Shown here piece by piece: positions 51,953 to 59,577 of a DNA stretch of 64,000 nt (its first letter is position 1; each line of letters starts with the position of its first letter). This DNA comes from Streptomyces sp. NBC_00775 (GTDB lineage Bacteria > Actinomycetota > Actinomycetes > Streptomycetales > Streptomycetaceae). The DNA lies in the NCBI RefSeq assembly GCF_036347135.1, contig NZ_CP108938.1, forward strand, positions 8,990,001-9,054,000. Direction: 5' to 3'. The notes beneath the pieces were generated by a model. It saw only the letters and a program-made list of their open reading frames with translations, made no database searches and was not told the origin of the DNA. A program made the position numbers and the translations under genes.

Positions 51953-53578
51953 ATGAGTGAGAGCACCGCCTCGTCGGACACCGTGCTGTTGCGCGGTGGA
52001 GAAGTCCACAGCCCCGCCGACCCCTTCGCCACCGCGATGGTCGTCGAACACGGGCACGTCGCGTGGGTCGGCTCCGAAGGCGCGGCCGACGCCTTCGCGA
52101 ACGGGGTCGACGAGGTCGTGGACCTCGAAGGCGCCCTGGTCACCCCGGCGTTCACCGACGCGCATGTGCACACCACCGCCACCGGGCTCGCGCTCACCGG
52201 CCTCGACCTGTCCGACGCCCCGTCCCTGGAGGCGGCGCTCGCTCTCGTACGGGACTTCGCGGCCGCCCGCCCCGCCGACCGGGTCCTGCTCGGCCACGGC
52301 TGGGACGCGGCCCGCTGGCCCGGCGGACGTCCTCCGGCGCGCGCCGAACTCGACGCCGCGACCGGCGGTCGCCCGCTCTACCTCTCCCGTATCGACGTGC
52401 ATTCCGCCGTGGTCACCACCGCGCTCCTGGACCTGGTCCCGGGCGTCACGGCACGCGCCGGGTACTCGCCCGACGGCCCGCTGATCCGCGACGCCCACCA
52501 CGCCGTCCGCGCCGCGGCCCTCGGCGCCATCACGGACGGGCAGCGCATCGAGGCCCAGCGCGCCGCGCTCGCCCACGCCGCCTCGCTCGGCATCGGCTCC
52601 GTACACGAGTGCGCGGGCCCGGAGATCTCCTCCGAGGACGACTTCACCGGGCTGCTGCGGCTCGCCGCCGAGGAGCCCGGCCCCCGGGTCGTCGGCTACT
52701 GGGCCGAGTGGGCCGAAGAGGGCGTGGCGAAGGCGCGGGCACTGGGCGCGACCGGCGCCGCGGGCGACCTCTTCATCGACGGCTCGCTCGGCTCGCACAC
52801 CGCCTGCCTGCACCAGCCGTACGCCGACGCCGAGCACACCGGCACGGCCTACCTCGACACCGCCGCGGTCGCCGCGCATGTGGTGGCCTGCACCGAGGCG
52901 GGCCTCCAGGCGGGCTTCCACGCCATCGGGGACGCCGCGGTGACCTCCGTGGTCGAAGGGGTGCGCGCGGCGGCGGAGAAGGTCGGCCTGGCCCGCGTGC
53001 GCGCCGCCAGGCACCGCGTCGAGCACGCCGAGATGCTCACCCCGGAAACGATCGCCGGCTTCGCCGAACTCGGCCTCACCGCCTCCGTGCAGCCCACCTT
53101 CGACGCGCTGTGGGGCGGCGAGGACGGCATGTACGCCCAGCGCCTGGGCGCCGAACGGGCCCGGAGCCTCAACCCCTTCGCGGCCCTGCTGCGCACCGGC
53201 GTGCCGCTCGCCTTCGGCTCCGACAGCCCGGTCACGCCCCTCGACCCGTGGGGCACCGTCCGCGCCGCGGCCTTCCATCGCACGCCGGAGCACCGGGTGT
53301 CCGTACGCGCCGCGTTCACGGCGCATACGCGGGGCGGCTGGCGGGCGATCGGACGGGACGACGCGGGAGTCCTGGTGCCGGGCGCGCCCGCCGACTACGC
53401 CGTGTGGCGCACCGCCGAGCTCGTCGTGCAGGCCCCCGACGACCGGGTCGCGCGCTGGTCCACCGACCCCCGCTCCGGCACCCCCGGACTGCCTGATCTG
53501 ACCCCCGGGAACGACCTGCCCGTCTGCCTGCGCACCGTGGTGGCCGGACGGACGGTATTCGTGCGGCCTAACGAGTGA
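51953..53578 (+). CDS. Amidohydrolase-3 (YtcJ-like) metal-dependent hydrolase
   Basis: A 541-residue protein with the amidohydrolase metal-binding HVH of FTDAHVHTTATG, a later His in GFHAIGDAAV, HRVEHAEML and the catalytic Asp in FGSDSPVTPLDPW. This is the YtcJ/NfdA subgroup that hydrolyses N-acyl or cyclic amides; physiological substrates are mostly unknown. ATG at 51953 in a GTTCCCC context, without a strong ribosome site. It follows the Lrp gene by 67 nt on the same strand and could be its target. Confidence 0.85.
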   Translation: MSESTASSDTVLLRGGEVHSPADPFATAMVVEHGHVAWVGSEGAADAFANGVDEVVDLEGALVTPAFTDAHVHTTATGLALTGLDLSDAPSLEAALALVRDFAAARPADRVLLGHGWDAARWPGGRPPARAELDAATGGRPLYLSRIDVHSAVVTTALLDLVPGVTARAGYSPDGPLIRDAHHAVRAAALGAITDGQRIEAQRAALAHAASLGIGSVHECAGPEISSEDDFTGLLRLAAEEPGPRVVGYWAEWAEEGVAKARALGATGAAGDLFIDGSLGSHTACLHQPYADAEHTGTAYLDTAAVAAHVVACTEAGLQAGFHAIGDAAVTSVVEGVRAAAEKVGLARVRAARHRVEHAEMLTPETIAGFAELGLTASVQPTFDALWGGEDGMYAQRLGAERARSLNPFAALLRTGVPLAFGSDSPVTPLDPWGTVRAAAFHRTPEHRVSVRAAFTAHTRGGWRAIGRDDAGVLVPGAPADYAVWRTAELVVQAPDDRVARWSTDPRSGTPGLPDLTPGNDLPVCLRTVVAGRTVFVRPNE

Positions 53579-54119
53579 TGTCCCGGGGTGGCGCGCCCTT
53601 GATCATCGCCCGCCACTCCGTCTCGCGACCTGCGCATCCTCCGCGCTGACCAGGCGATTGAGGGAAAAACAGCAGGTCAAACGGCTGTTGACAGCTGGCC
53701 GCAGGTGGCCGGTAGGTTCGGCCGGGTCCACCACCGGACGTCCGACCGGGGAACTTCCGCGCGGCCTCGAAGCGCCGCTGGGTCAGGGGTGGTGTGCCGC
53801 ACCGGCGCACCACCACTGGGAGCCAGGCCCAGCGCCCGTGCAACGAGGCGAGGGAACGTTCCGACAAGTCGGCAGGTGTGACCCGGGTGGGGCCCGGACG
53901 TTCAGTAGACAACGGCTTTCGGTCGACCCGCAGCCAGCGGGTCCCTGGTCGGCCCGAAGGGCGCCGGGCCCCGATCCGCAGCACACGAGTTTCCGCCCCA
54001 GGACGTCGACTCTTACCCGCCTCTTGTCGAATCGACACCCCCGTACTAACGCGGCGAGGCAACAGCGCAGGTTGAGCGCACTATGGTGGACCCCTGCGTA
54101 CGGACACGAAGGGGCAGCA
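53579..54119 (+). promoter_or_regulatory. Gene-free region with a consensus-like promoter and long leader
   Basis: TTGACA (53688-53693) and TAGGTT (53713-53718) are 19 nt apart, close to a vegetative promoter. Transcription from it would give a leader of about 390 nt before the mannosyltransferase GTG at 54120. The leader has a strong hairpin (GGTGGTGTGCC pairing with GGCGCACCACC near 53793-53819). I see no convincing gene; open frames on both strands look like shadows. Confidence 0.45.
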
Positions 54120-54911
54120 GTGAACGACGGCGACGGGACCCTCGCGGTAGGAGCCCAGGGGAGGCAGTTCGGCCCGCTCGGCGAGGCCTTGGTGATCATT
54201 CCGACCTACAACGAGGCGGAGAACATCAAGAAGATCGTCGGCCGGGTACGTGCCGCCGTGCCCGAGGCGCATGTCCTGGTGGCCGACGACAACAGCCCCG
54301 ACGGCACGGGCAAGCTCGCCGACGAGCTGGCCGTCGAGGACGACCACGTCCAGGTGCTGCACCGCAAGGGCAAGGAAGGCCTCGGTGCCGCCTACCTCGC
54401 GGGCTTCCGCTGGGGCATGGAGCACGGCTACGGCGTACTCGTCGAAATGGACGCCGACGGCTCGCACCAGCCCGAGGAGCTGCCCCGTCTGCTGACCGCC
54501 CTCAAGGGCGCCGACCTCGTGCTCGGCTCGCGCTGGGTGCCGGGCGGGCGGGTCGTGAACTGGCCCAAGTCCCGCGAGTTCATCTCCCGAGGCGGCAGCC
54601 TGTACTCCCGTGTCCTGCTCGACGTGCCGATCCGCGACGTCACGGGCGGCTACCGCGCCTTCCGCCGCGAGACCCTCGAAGGCCTCGGCCTCGGCGAGGT
54701 CGCCTCGCAGGGGTACTGCTTCCAGGTCGACCTGGCCCGCCGCGCCGTCAAGGCGGGCTTCCACGTCGTCGAGGTGCCCATCACCTTCGTCGAACGGGAA
54801 CTCGGCGACTCCAAGATGAGCCGCGACATCCTCGTGGAGGCCCTGTGGCGGGTCACCACGTGGGGCGTGGGCGAGCGGGTCGCGCGGATCAAGGGCCGCA
54901 AGTCCTCCTGA
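54120..54911 (+). CDS. ppm1: Polyprenol-phosphate mannosyltransferase (dolichol-phosphate mannose synthase-like)
   Basis: A 263-residue GT-A family-2 glycosyltransferase: VIIPTYNEAENIKKIVGRV (about 25-43), DDNSPDGTGKLADELA, and the DXD-like EMDADGSHQPEEL. It transfers mannose from GDP-mannose to polyprenol phosphate for protein O-mannosylation. Unlike the mycobacterial Ppm1 it has no N-terminal Lnt domain, and no membrane segment is evident. GTG at 54120 follows GAAGGGGC. Confidence 0.88.
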   Translation: MNDGDGTLAVGAQGRQFGPLGEALVIIPTYNEAENIKKIVGRVRAAVPEAHVLVADDNSPDGTGKLADELAVEDDHVQVLHRKGKEGLGAAYLAGFRWGMEHGYGVLVEMDADGSHQPEELPRLLTALKGADLVLGSRWVPGGRVVNWPKSREFISRGGSLYSRVLLDVPIRDVTGGYRAFRRETLEGLGLGEVASQGYCFQVDLARRAVKAGFHVVEVPITFVERELGDSKMSRDILVEALWRVTTWGVGERVARIKGRKSS

Positions 54912-55053
54912 GCGGCGCCGGCCGGGCGCTCGGTACGCCGTCGCGGTGATACGCAAAGCCGCGGTGCCGACGCACAGCCCCGGTCACCGATCCACAGCCG
55001 CGGTTGATCATCCGCTTATCCCGTACTGAGCCGGGCCCAGGCACACTGGGAAC

Positions 55054-55638
55054 ATGACGACTGGCGCTCCGACTCCCACGTACCCCGCCCGCCCGCGGCG
55101 CTCGCGGCTGCGCACCTTCCTGCCGCTCGGCATCGCCGCGTGGCTGGTGCTGGAGATCTGGCTGCTGACGGTGGTCGCGGGCGCGTCGAGCGGCTTCACC
55201 GTCTTCCTGCTGCTGCTCGCCGGTTTCGTCCTCGGCGCCGTGGTCATCAAGCGGGCCGGACGCCGGGCCTTCAAGAACCTCAGCGAGACCCTTCAACAGC
55301 AGCAGAGCGGCGCCGCCCCGACGACCGGCGGCGGCAACGGCAATGGCAACGGGCTGATGATGCTCGGCGGCCTCCTCCTGATGATCCCCGGCCTGATCTC
55401 CGACGCCGTCGGCCTGCTCCTGCTCATCCCGCCCGTCCAGAAGGCCCTCAGCCGCTACGCGGAGCGCACCCTCGACCGCAAGATGCGCGCGGCCGCCCCC
55501 GGCACCCTCGGCGACGCCTTCCAGCAGGCCCGCATCCACCGCCCCGACGGGAAGGTGGTCCAGGGCGAGGTCATCAGGGACGAGGACGTGCGGGGCCCGG
55601 GCTCGGGACAGGACCCGCGCCCGCCGCTCAGTCGTTGA
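55054..55638 (+). CDS. fxsA: FxsA-family membrane protein
   Basis: A 194-residue protein with the FxsA fold: two adjacent hydrophobic segments (residues about 24-45 and 47-64), a short QQQQ/GNGNGNG linker and a third segment (MMLGGLLLMIPGLISDAVGLLLLIP, about 102-126). E. coli FxsA counters phage T7 exclusion; the bacterial core role is unknown. ATG shortly after CACACT, perhaps leaderless. The C-terminal tail is charged and disordered. Confidence 0.9.
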   Translation: MTTGAPTPTYPARPRRSRLRTFLPLGIAAWLVLEIWLLTVVAGASSGFTVFLLLLAGFVLGAVVIKRAGRRAFKNLSETLQQQQSGAAPTTGGGNGNGNGLMMLGGLLLMIPGLISDAVGLLLLIPPVQKALSRYAERTLDRKMRAAAPGTLGDAFQQARIHRPDGKVVQGEVIRDEDVRGPGSGQDPRPPLSR

Positions 55639-55640
55639 CG

Positions 55641-55680
55641 GCTGGGGCTGGGGCTGGGGCTGGGGCTGGGGCTGGGGCTG
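55641..55680 (+). repeat. GCTGGG hexamer microsatellite
   Basis: Six perfect GCTGGG copies plus GCTG start two bases after the fxsA stop. Slippage here would alter only the 3' untranslated region. Confidence 0.9.
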
Positions 55681-55781
55681 AGAGCCGATGGCCGAGCGCT
55701 GATGGCCGAGCTTTGAGGCGCGGCCCGGCACCATCCAGCCCGTCCGGCGTTTGAGGACGAGCCGTCAAGGCGAAGGGGGGT

Positions 55782-55800
55782 CTGGGGGCGCAGCCCCCAG
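55782..55800. terminator. CTGGGGGCGCAGCCCCCAG hairpin
   Basis: A 19-nt near-perfect hairpin in the convergent fxsA/rbpA gap, the same element as at 35019 and 61209. The rest of the 300-nt gap contains the GCTGGG microsatellite and a CCCGTCCGGCGTTTGAGGAC block; no gene is seen. Confidence 0.65.
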
Positions 55801-55938
55801 GGCCGGCCCGGCCGCCCGCACTGGGCCGCACTGACCCCCGGCGCCCCATCAGAACGCACGAAACCGCAGGCCCCGTACAGAAACGTACGGTGCCCACGGT
55901 CTCGGCGTGCGTGCTATGCCGCTCAACCCCCGGAGGGA

Positions 55939-56313
55939 CTACGCGGACTTGCGGCTGTCCCGCGGATGTACCGCGATGTTCATCGCGCCGGAGCGCAGAA
56001 CGGCCAGGCGCTCCTCAAGGACCTCTTCGAGCTCCTCGCGAGTGCGCCGCTCCATCAGCATGTCCCAGTGCGTACGCGCGGGCTTCGCCTTCTTTTCCTC
56101 AGGGCCGTCGCCGTCCACGAGAAGTGCCTGGGCCCCGCAGACCTTGCACTCCCACTCCGGCGGAATTTCGGCCTCCACCGAGAAGGGCATCTCAAAGCGA
56201 TGTCCCTTCTCGCATGCGTACTCCACGGCCTGGCGCGGAGCCAGGTCGATCCCGCGGTCCGTCTCATAGCTGGTCACTACGAGGCGTGTGCCGCGAAGAG
56301 CTCGCTCACTCAT
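55939..56313 (-). CDS. rbpA: RNA polymerase-binding protein RbpA
   Basis: A 124-residue protein. A flexible N-terminal tail (about 1-25) precedes a zinc-binding core with C34, H38, C56 and C59 (YACEKGHRFEM, ECKVCG), and then the sigma-interaction domain (MERRTREELEEVLEERLAVLRSG). RbpA binds RNA polymerase and group 1/2 sigma factors, stabilising the open complex and basal transcription, and affects rifampicin sensitivity. ATG after GGGAGG. A sigma-R promoter is visible upstream. Confidence 0.96.
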   Translation of the reverse strand: MSERALRGTRLVVTSYETDRGIDLAPRQAVEYACEKGHRFEMPFSVEAEIPPEWECKVCGAQALLVDGDGPEEKKAKPARTHWDMLMERRTREELEEVLEERLAVLRSGAMNIAVHPRDSRKSA

Positions 56314-56374
56314 GAATCGTGCCTCCCGGGCTTGTCGCCCACAGGACAGGTGTCGCTGTCGTCGTCATCCGGTC

Positions 56375-56400
56375 AACGTCCGGTCGGCGGTAAAGATTCC
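56375..56400 (-). promoter_or_regulatory. Sigma-R promoter of rbpA
   Basis: GGAAT (56400-56396) and GTT (56377-56375) are separated by exactly 18 nt on the minus strand, a perfect fit to the sigma-R consensus GGAAT-N18-GTT. The GTT lies 62 nt before the rbpA ATG. rbpA is a known sigma-R (thiol-stress) target in Streptomyces coelicolor. Confidence 0.85.
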
Positions 56401-56568
56401 CGTTCCGGGTCATGCGTCGCCGTCGTAGCCGCCCCTTGTTGTACCCACCAGCGCCCGGTTTGTCACATCTGGCAGCAGATGTCACCCACCGTTTCGGCAT
56501 CTTTGACGCGCAGTAACGGTACGCCTGGCAGGCCAAACGCGTACACTACCGGCCTTTGGCCCCGGGTG

Positions 56569-57927
56569 CTAAATCCTGTCCGGTACGGGATTGCCCGCGT
56601 CGCGCACCGCCTGCCGCACCGGGACCCGCGCGAGCAGCACGAATCCGATGACGAAGAAGGCCACGAGCGAGATGATCGCGTCCCGATAACTTCCCGTCAG
56701 CTGGTAGGTCAACCCGAACAGCAGCGGGCCCAGCCAGCTCATGCCGCGGTCGCTCATCTCGTACGCCGAGAAGTACTCGGCCTCCTTGCCGCTCGGCACG
56801 AGATGGGAGAACAGGGAGCGGGACAGCGCCTGGCTGCCGCCCAGGACGAGACCGATACCGGCGGCGAGGACGAAGAACCAGACGGGCGCGCCGGCCGGCA
56901 GGAAGTACCCGGCGCCGAGCGTCACGGTCCAGGCGACGAGCGAGCCGAGGATCGTACGTTTCGCGCCGTATGTGCGCGCCAGCCGCCCCATGCCCAGGGC
57001 GCCCCCGACCGCGAGCACCTGGACCAGCAGCACGGCCACGATCAGGGTCGACTGGCTCAGGCCCAGCTCCTCCGACCCATACACCGAGGCCTGCGAGATG
57101 ACGGTCTGGATGCCGTCGTTGTAGATGAGATAGGCGAGCAGGAAGGCGAGTGTGAGGGGTTTGGCCCGCATGTCCCGCACGGTGGCCGCCAATTGCCGCC
57201 AGCCGTGCGCGGTGGCCGTCCCCGTGGAGTCCGTCGGGCGGTCGCGCAGGCGTTTGAGGGGTACGAGGGTGAAGGCGCCCCACCAGATGCCGGCCGAGGC
57301 CAGACAGATGCGGACGGCCGTCGACTCGGAGACACCGAAGGTGTCGTGGGCCGTGAACAGGATGAGGTTCGCGACCAGCACCAGTGAGCCCGCCGCATAA
57401 CCGAAGGCCCAGCCCCGGGACGAGACGGCGTCACGCTCCTCGGGCGGGGCGATCTGCGGCAGGTAGGAGTTGTAGAGGACCATCGACACCGCCACCGAGG
57501 CGTTCGCGACGATCAGCAGCAGACCGCCGAGCAGATAGCGGTCGCCGTCCAGGAAGAACATGCCGGTGGTGGCCGCGGCGCCCAGATAGGCGGCGGCCGC
57601 GAGCAGCGGCTTCTTGCGGCCCGTGCGGTCGGCGGCCGCGCCCGCCATCGGCATCACGAAGATCGACAGGATGACGGAGGCGGAGACCGTGTACGCGAAG
57701 AAGGAACCGGCGCGGATCGGGATCCCCAGGGGGTGCACAAAACCGTCCGCGTCCGCCGCGTGCTTGGCGACCGACGTCAGATAGGGGCCCAGGAAGACGG
57801 TCAGCACGCTCGTCGAATAGACGGAGCACGCCCAGTCGTAGAAGTACCAGCCGCGTTGTTCGCGCCGCCGCTCGGCGACCGCTATCTGCTCGGCGGCCTG
57901 CTGTGCCCGCACGGTGTCAGTGCCCAC
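56569..57927 (-). CDS. MFS transporter, UMF1/Atg22-like
   Basis: A 452-residue twelve-segment transporter with N-terminal WYFYDWACSVYSTSVLTVFLGPYL, the opening motif of the UMF1 (Atg22-like) branch, and GAAADRTGRKKPLL as the MFS loop. Eukaryotic Atg22 members export vacuolar amino acids; the bacterial substrate is unknown. GTG start. First of three same-strand genes with GDPD and YczE, but 40 nt lie between it and the GDPD gene. Confidence 0.85.
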   Translation of the reverse strand: MGTDTVRAQQAAEQIAVAERRREQRGWYFYDWACSVYSTSVLTVFLGPYLTSVAKHAADADGFVHPLGIPIRAGSFFAYTVSASVILSIFVMPMAGAAADRTGRKKPLLAAAAYLGAAATTGMFFLDGDRYLLGGLLLIVANASVAVSMVLYNSYLPQIAPPEERDAVSSRGWAFGYAAGSLVLVANLILFTAHDTFGVSESTAVRICLASAGIWWGAFTLVPLKRLRDRPTDSTGTATAHGWRQLAATVRDMRAKPLTLAFLLAYLIYNDGIQTVISQASVYGSEELGLSQSTLIVAVLLVQVLAVGGALGMGRLARTYGAKRTILGSLVAWTVTLGAGYFLPAGAPVWFFVLAAGIGLVLGGSQALSRSLFSHLVPSGKEAEYFSAYEMSDRGMSWLGPLLFGLTYQLTGSYRDAIISLVAFFVIGFVLLARVPVRQAVRDAGNPVPDRI

Positions 57928-57969
57928 CCGTGCCCCTCGCTTCCCCGTGAACGAACCGCGCGAGGGAGC

Positions 57970-58737
57970 TCAGACCCAGGTGTCCCGGTCCTCCAGGACC
58001 TTGCGCAGCGTGTCGATGTGATCGGTCATGATGCCATCGACTCCCAGGTCCAGGAGCCGGTGCATGCGTTCCGGTTCGTTCACTGTCCACACGTGTACCT
58101 GCAGCCCGCGCGCGTGGGCGGCCCGCACGAAGCGGCGGTCGACCACCGGCACGCCCGACTGGGACTCCGGCACCTGGGCGGCGACGGCCGACCGCCGCAG
58201 CGGGGCCGGTATGCCCCACGAGCGCAGCCGCAGGCCGAGTACACCGCGTGTGCCGTACGACGTCGCCAGGCGCGGCCCGGCCAGGCGCTGGGCGCGGGCG
58301 ACGCGCGCCTCGGAGAAGGAGCCGACGCAGATGCGGTCCCAGGCGTCGGTGCGGTCGATCAGGTCGAGCAGCGGCAGGAGGGCGGGCTCGGCCTTGACGT
58401 CGATGTTCCAGCGCACCTCGGGGAAGACTTCGAGGAGCTCTTCGAAGAGAGGGACCGGTTCCTTGCCCCCCACGCGCGCGTGGCGCACGTCCTCCCAGGG
58501 GAGGTCGGCTATCCGGCCCGCCCCGTCCGTCACCCGGTCGAGCGTCGAGTCGTGGAAGGCGACGAGCCTGCCGTCCGCCGTCGCGTGCACGTCCGTCTCG
58601 ATGTAGCGGTAGCCCGCCGCCACCGCGCGCCGGAACTGGGCCAGGGTGTTCTCCAGACCGTCCGCCGCCCCGCCCCGGTGCGCGAAGGCGATCGGGCCCG
58701 GATGGTCGAGGTAGGGATGGCGTATGCGCATGCTCAC
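57970..58737 (-). CDS. Glycerophosphodiester phosphodiesterase
   Basis: A 255-residue TIM-barrel GDPD: IAFAHRGGAADGLENTLAQF (HRG..ENT), YIETDVHATADGRLVAFHDSTLDRVT (ExD, HD), and EVRWNIDVKAE. Metal and catalytic residues (two His, Glu, Asp, Lys) are present. It has no signal peptide, so it hydrolyses glycerophosphodiesters in the cytoplasm. GTG at 58735-58737 overlaps the stop of the YczE gene by 4 nt (GTGA), which decides the start. Confidence 0.9.
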   Translation of the reverse strand: MSMRIRHPYLDHPGPIAFAHRGGAADGLENTLAQFRRAVAAGYRYIETDVHATADGRLVAFHDSTLDRVTDGAGRIADLPWEDVRHARVGGKEPVPLFEELLEVFPEVRWNIDVKAEPALLPLLDLIDRTDAWDRICVGSFSEARVARAQRLAGPRLATSYGTRGVLGLRLRSWGIPAPLRRSAVAAQVPESQSGVPVVDRRFVRAAHARGLQVHVWTVNEPERMHRLLDLGVDGIMTDHIDTLRKVLEDRDTWV

Positions 58738-59513
58738 CGGGGCAGTATCGCGCCCTCCGGTTGACCGGCGGCAACGACGGTGCTGCCGCCCGGTGCCGTG
58801 CGAACGGCGAACACCCGCAGGAAGAGCTGGGCGAGGGGGCCGATCGCGACGGCGTACAGCACCGTGCCGATGCCGACCGTGCCGCCCAGCGCGAAGCCGG
58901 TCGCGACGACCGCCACCTCCAGGACGGTGCGCACCAGACGGATCGAGTGTCCCGTACGCCGGTGCAGACCCGTCATGAGGCCGTCGCGCGGACCGGGACC
59001 GAAGCGGGCCGAGATGTAGAGGCCGGTCGCCACGCCGTTCAGCACGATGCCCGCCACGAGCAGCGGAATCCGTACGGCCAAGGTGTGCGCTTCCGGCACC
59101 AGCGCGAGCGTGCCGTCCATGGCGATGCCGACCACGAAGACGTTGGAGACCGTGCCGAGGCCGGGGCGCTGGCGCAGCGGGATCCACAGGAGCAGCACCG
59201 CCGCGCCCACGATGATCGACACCACACCGATCGTCAGACCGGTCAGCTCGGCGAGGCCCTGGTGCAGCACGTTCCAGGGCTCCAGACCGAGGCCGGAATC
59301 CAGGAGCAGGGCCGAACTCGCGCCGTACAGGGCAAGGCCTGCGTACAGCTGGACGAGGCGGCGCGGGAGTCGTCGGGACTCCGAGTGGAGAGAGTCCGCG
59401 GAGCCCTCGGGGAGGGTGGAGTTTCCGGAGAGCGGTGAGTCCGCGGAGTGTTCGGAGCTCTCGGCGCATGTGGACAAGAGATGCCCCCCTGTGGTGGTAG
59501 TGGCCTGGCGCAT
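58734..59513 (-). CDS. yczE: YczE/YyaS/YitT-family membrane protein
   Basis: A 259-residue protein with about five hydrophobic segments after a Ser-rich 60-residue N-terminal tail. RRLPRRLVQLYAGLALYGASSALL and GLGLEPWNVLHQGLAELTG mark the YczE family. Its start faces a MocR-type gene across 64 nt, the standard YczR-YczE pairing. The ATG at 59511-59513 has no clear ribosome site, and the GDPD gene is translationally coupled at its 3' end. Confidence 0.8.
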   Translation of the reverse strand: MRQATTTTGGHLLSTCAESSEHSADSPLSGNSTLPEGSADSLHSESRRLPRRLVQLYAGLALYGASSALLLDSGLGLEPWNVLHQGLAELTGLTIGVVSIIVGAAVLLLWIPLRQRPGLGTVSNVFVVGIAMDGTLALVPEAHTLAVRIPLLVAGIVLNGVATGLYISARFGPGPRDGLMTGLHRRTGHSIRLVRTVLEVAVVATGFALGGTVGIGTVLYAVAIGPLAQLFLRVFAVRTAPGGSTVVAAGQPEGAILPR

Positions 59514-59526
59514 GACATTCTGTGGC

Positions 59527-59553
59527 TTGGTTGGAGATCTCATCCAAGGCCAA
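59527..59553. promoter_or_regulatory. TTGG/CCAA repeat operator region of the MocR-YczE pair
   Basis: TTGGTTGG (59527-59534) and CCAAGGCCAA (59544-59553) form stacked TTGG...CCAA half-sites in the 64-nt divergent region. MocR-type regulators usually bind repeated half-sites upstream of their target, here yczE. Confidence 0.45.
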
Positions 59554-59577
59554 TTCGGGGAAGGTGGACTGGGAATC

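Noticed and set aside
53568..54062. 164-codon minus-strand frame in the gap before the mannosyltransferase
   Set aside because: Composition is Arg/Pro/Gly rich with no start signal and no motif; treated as non-coding.
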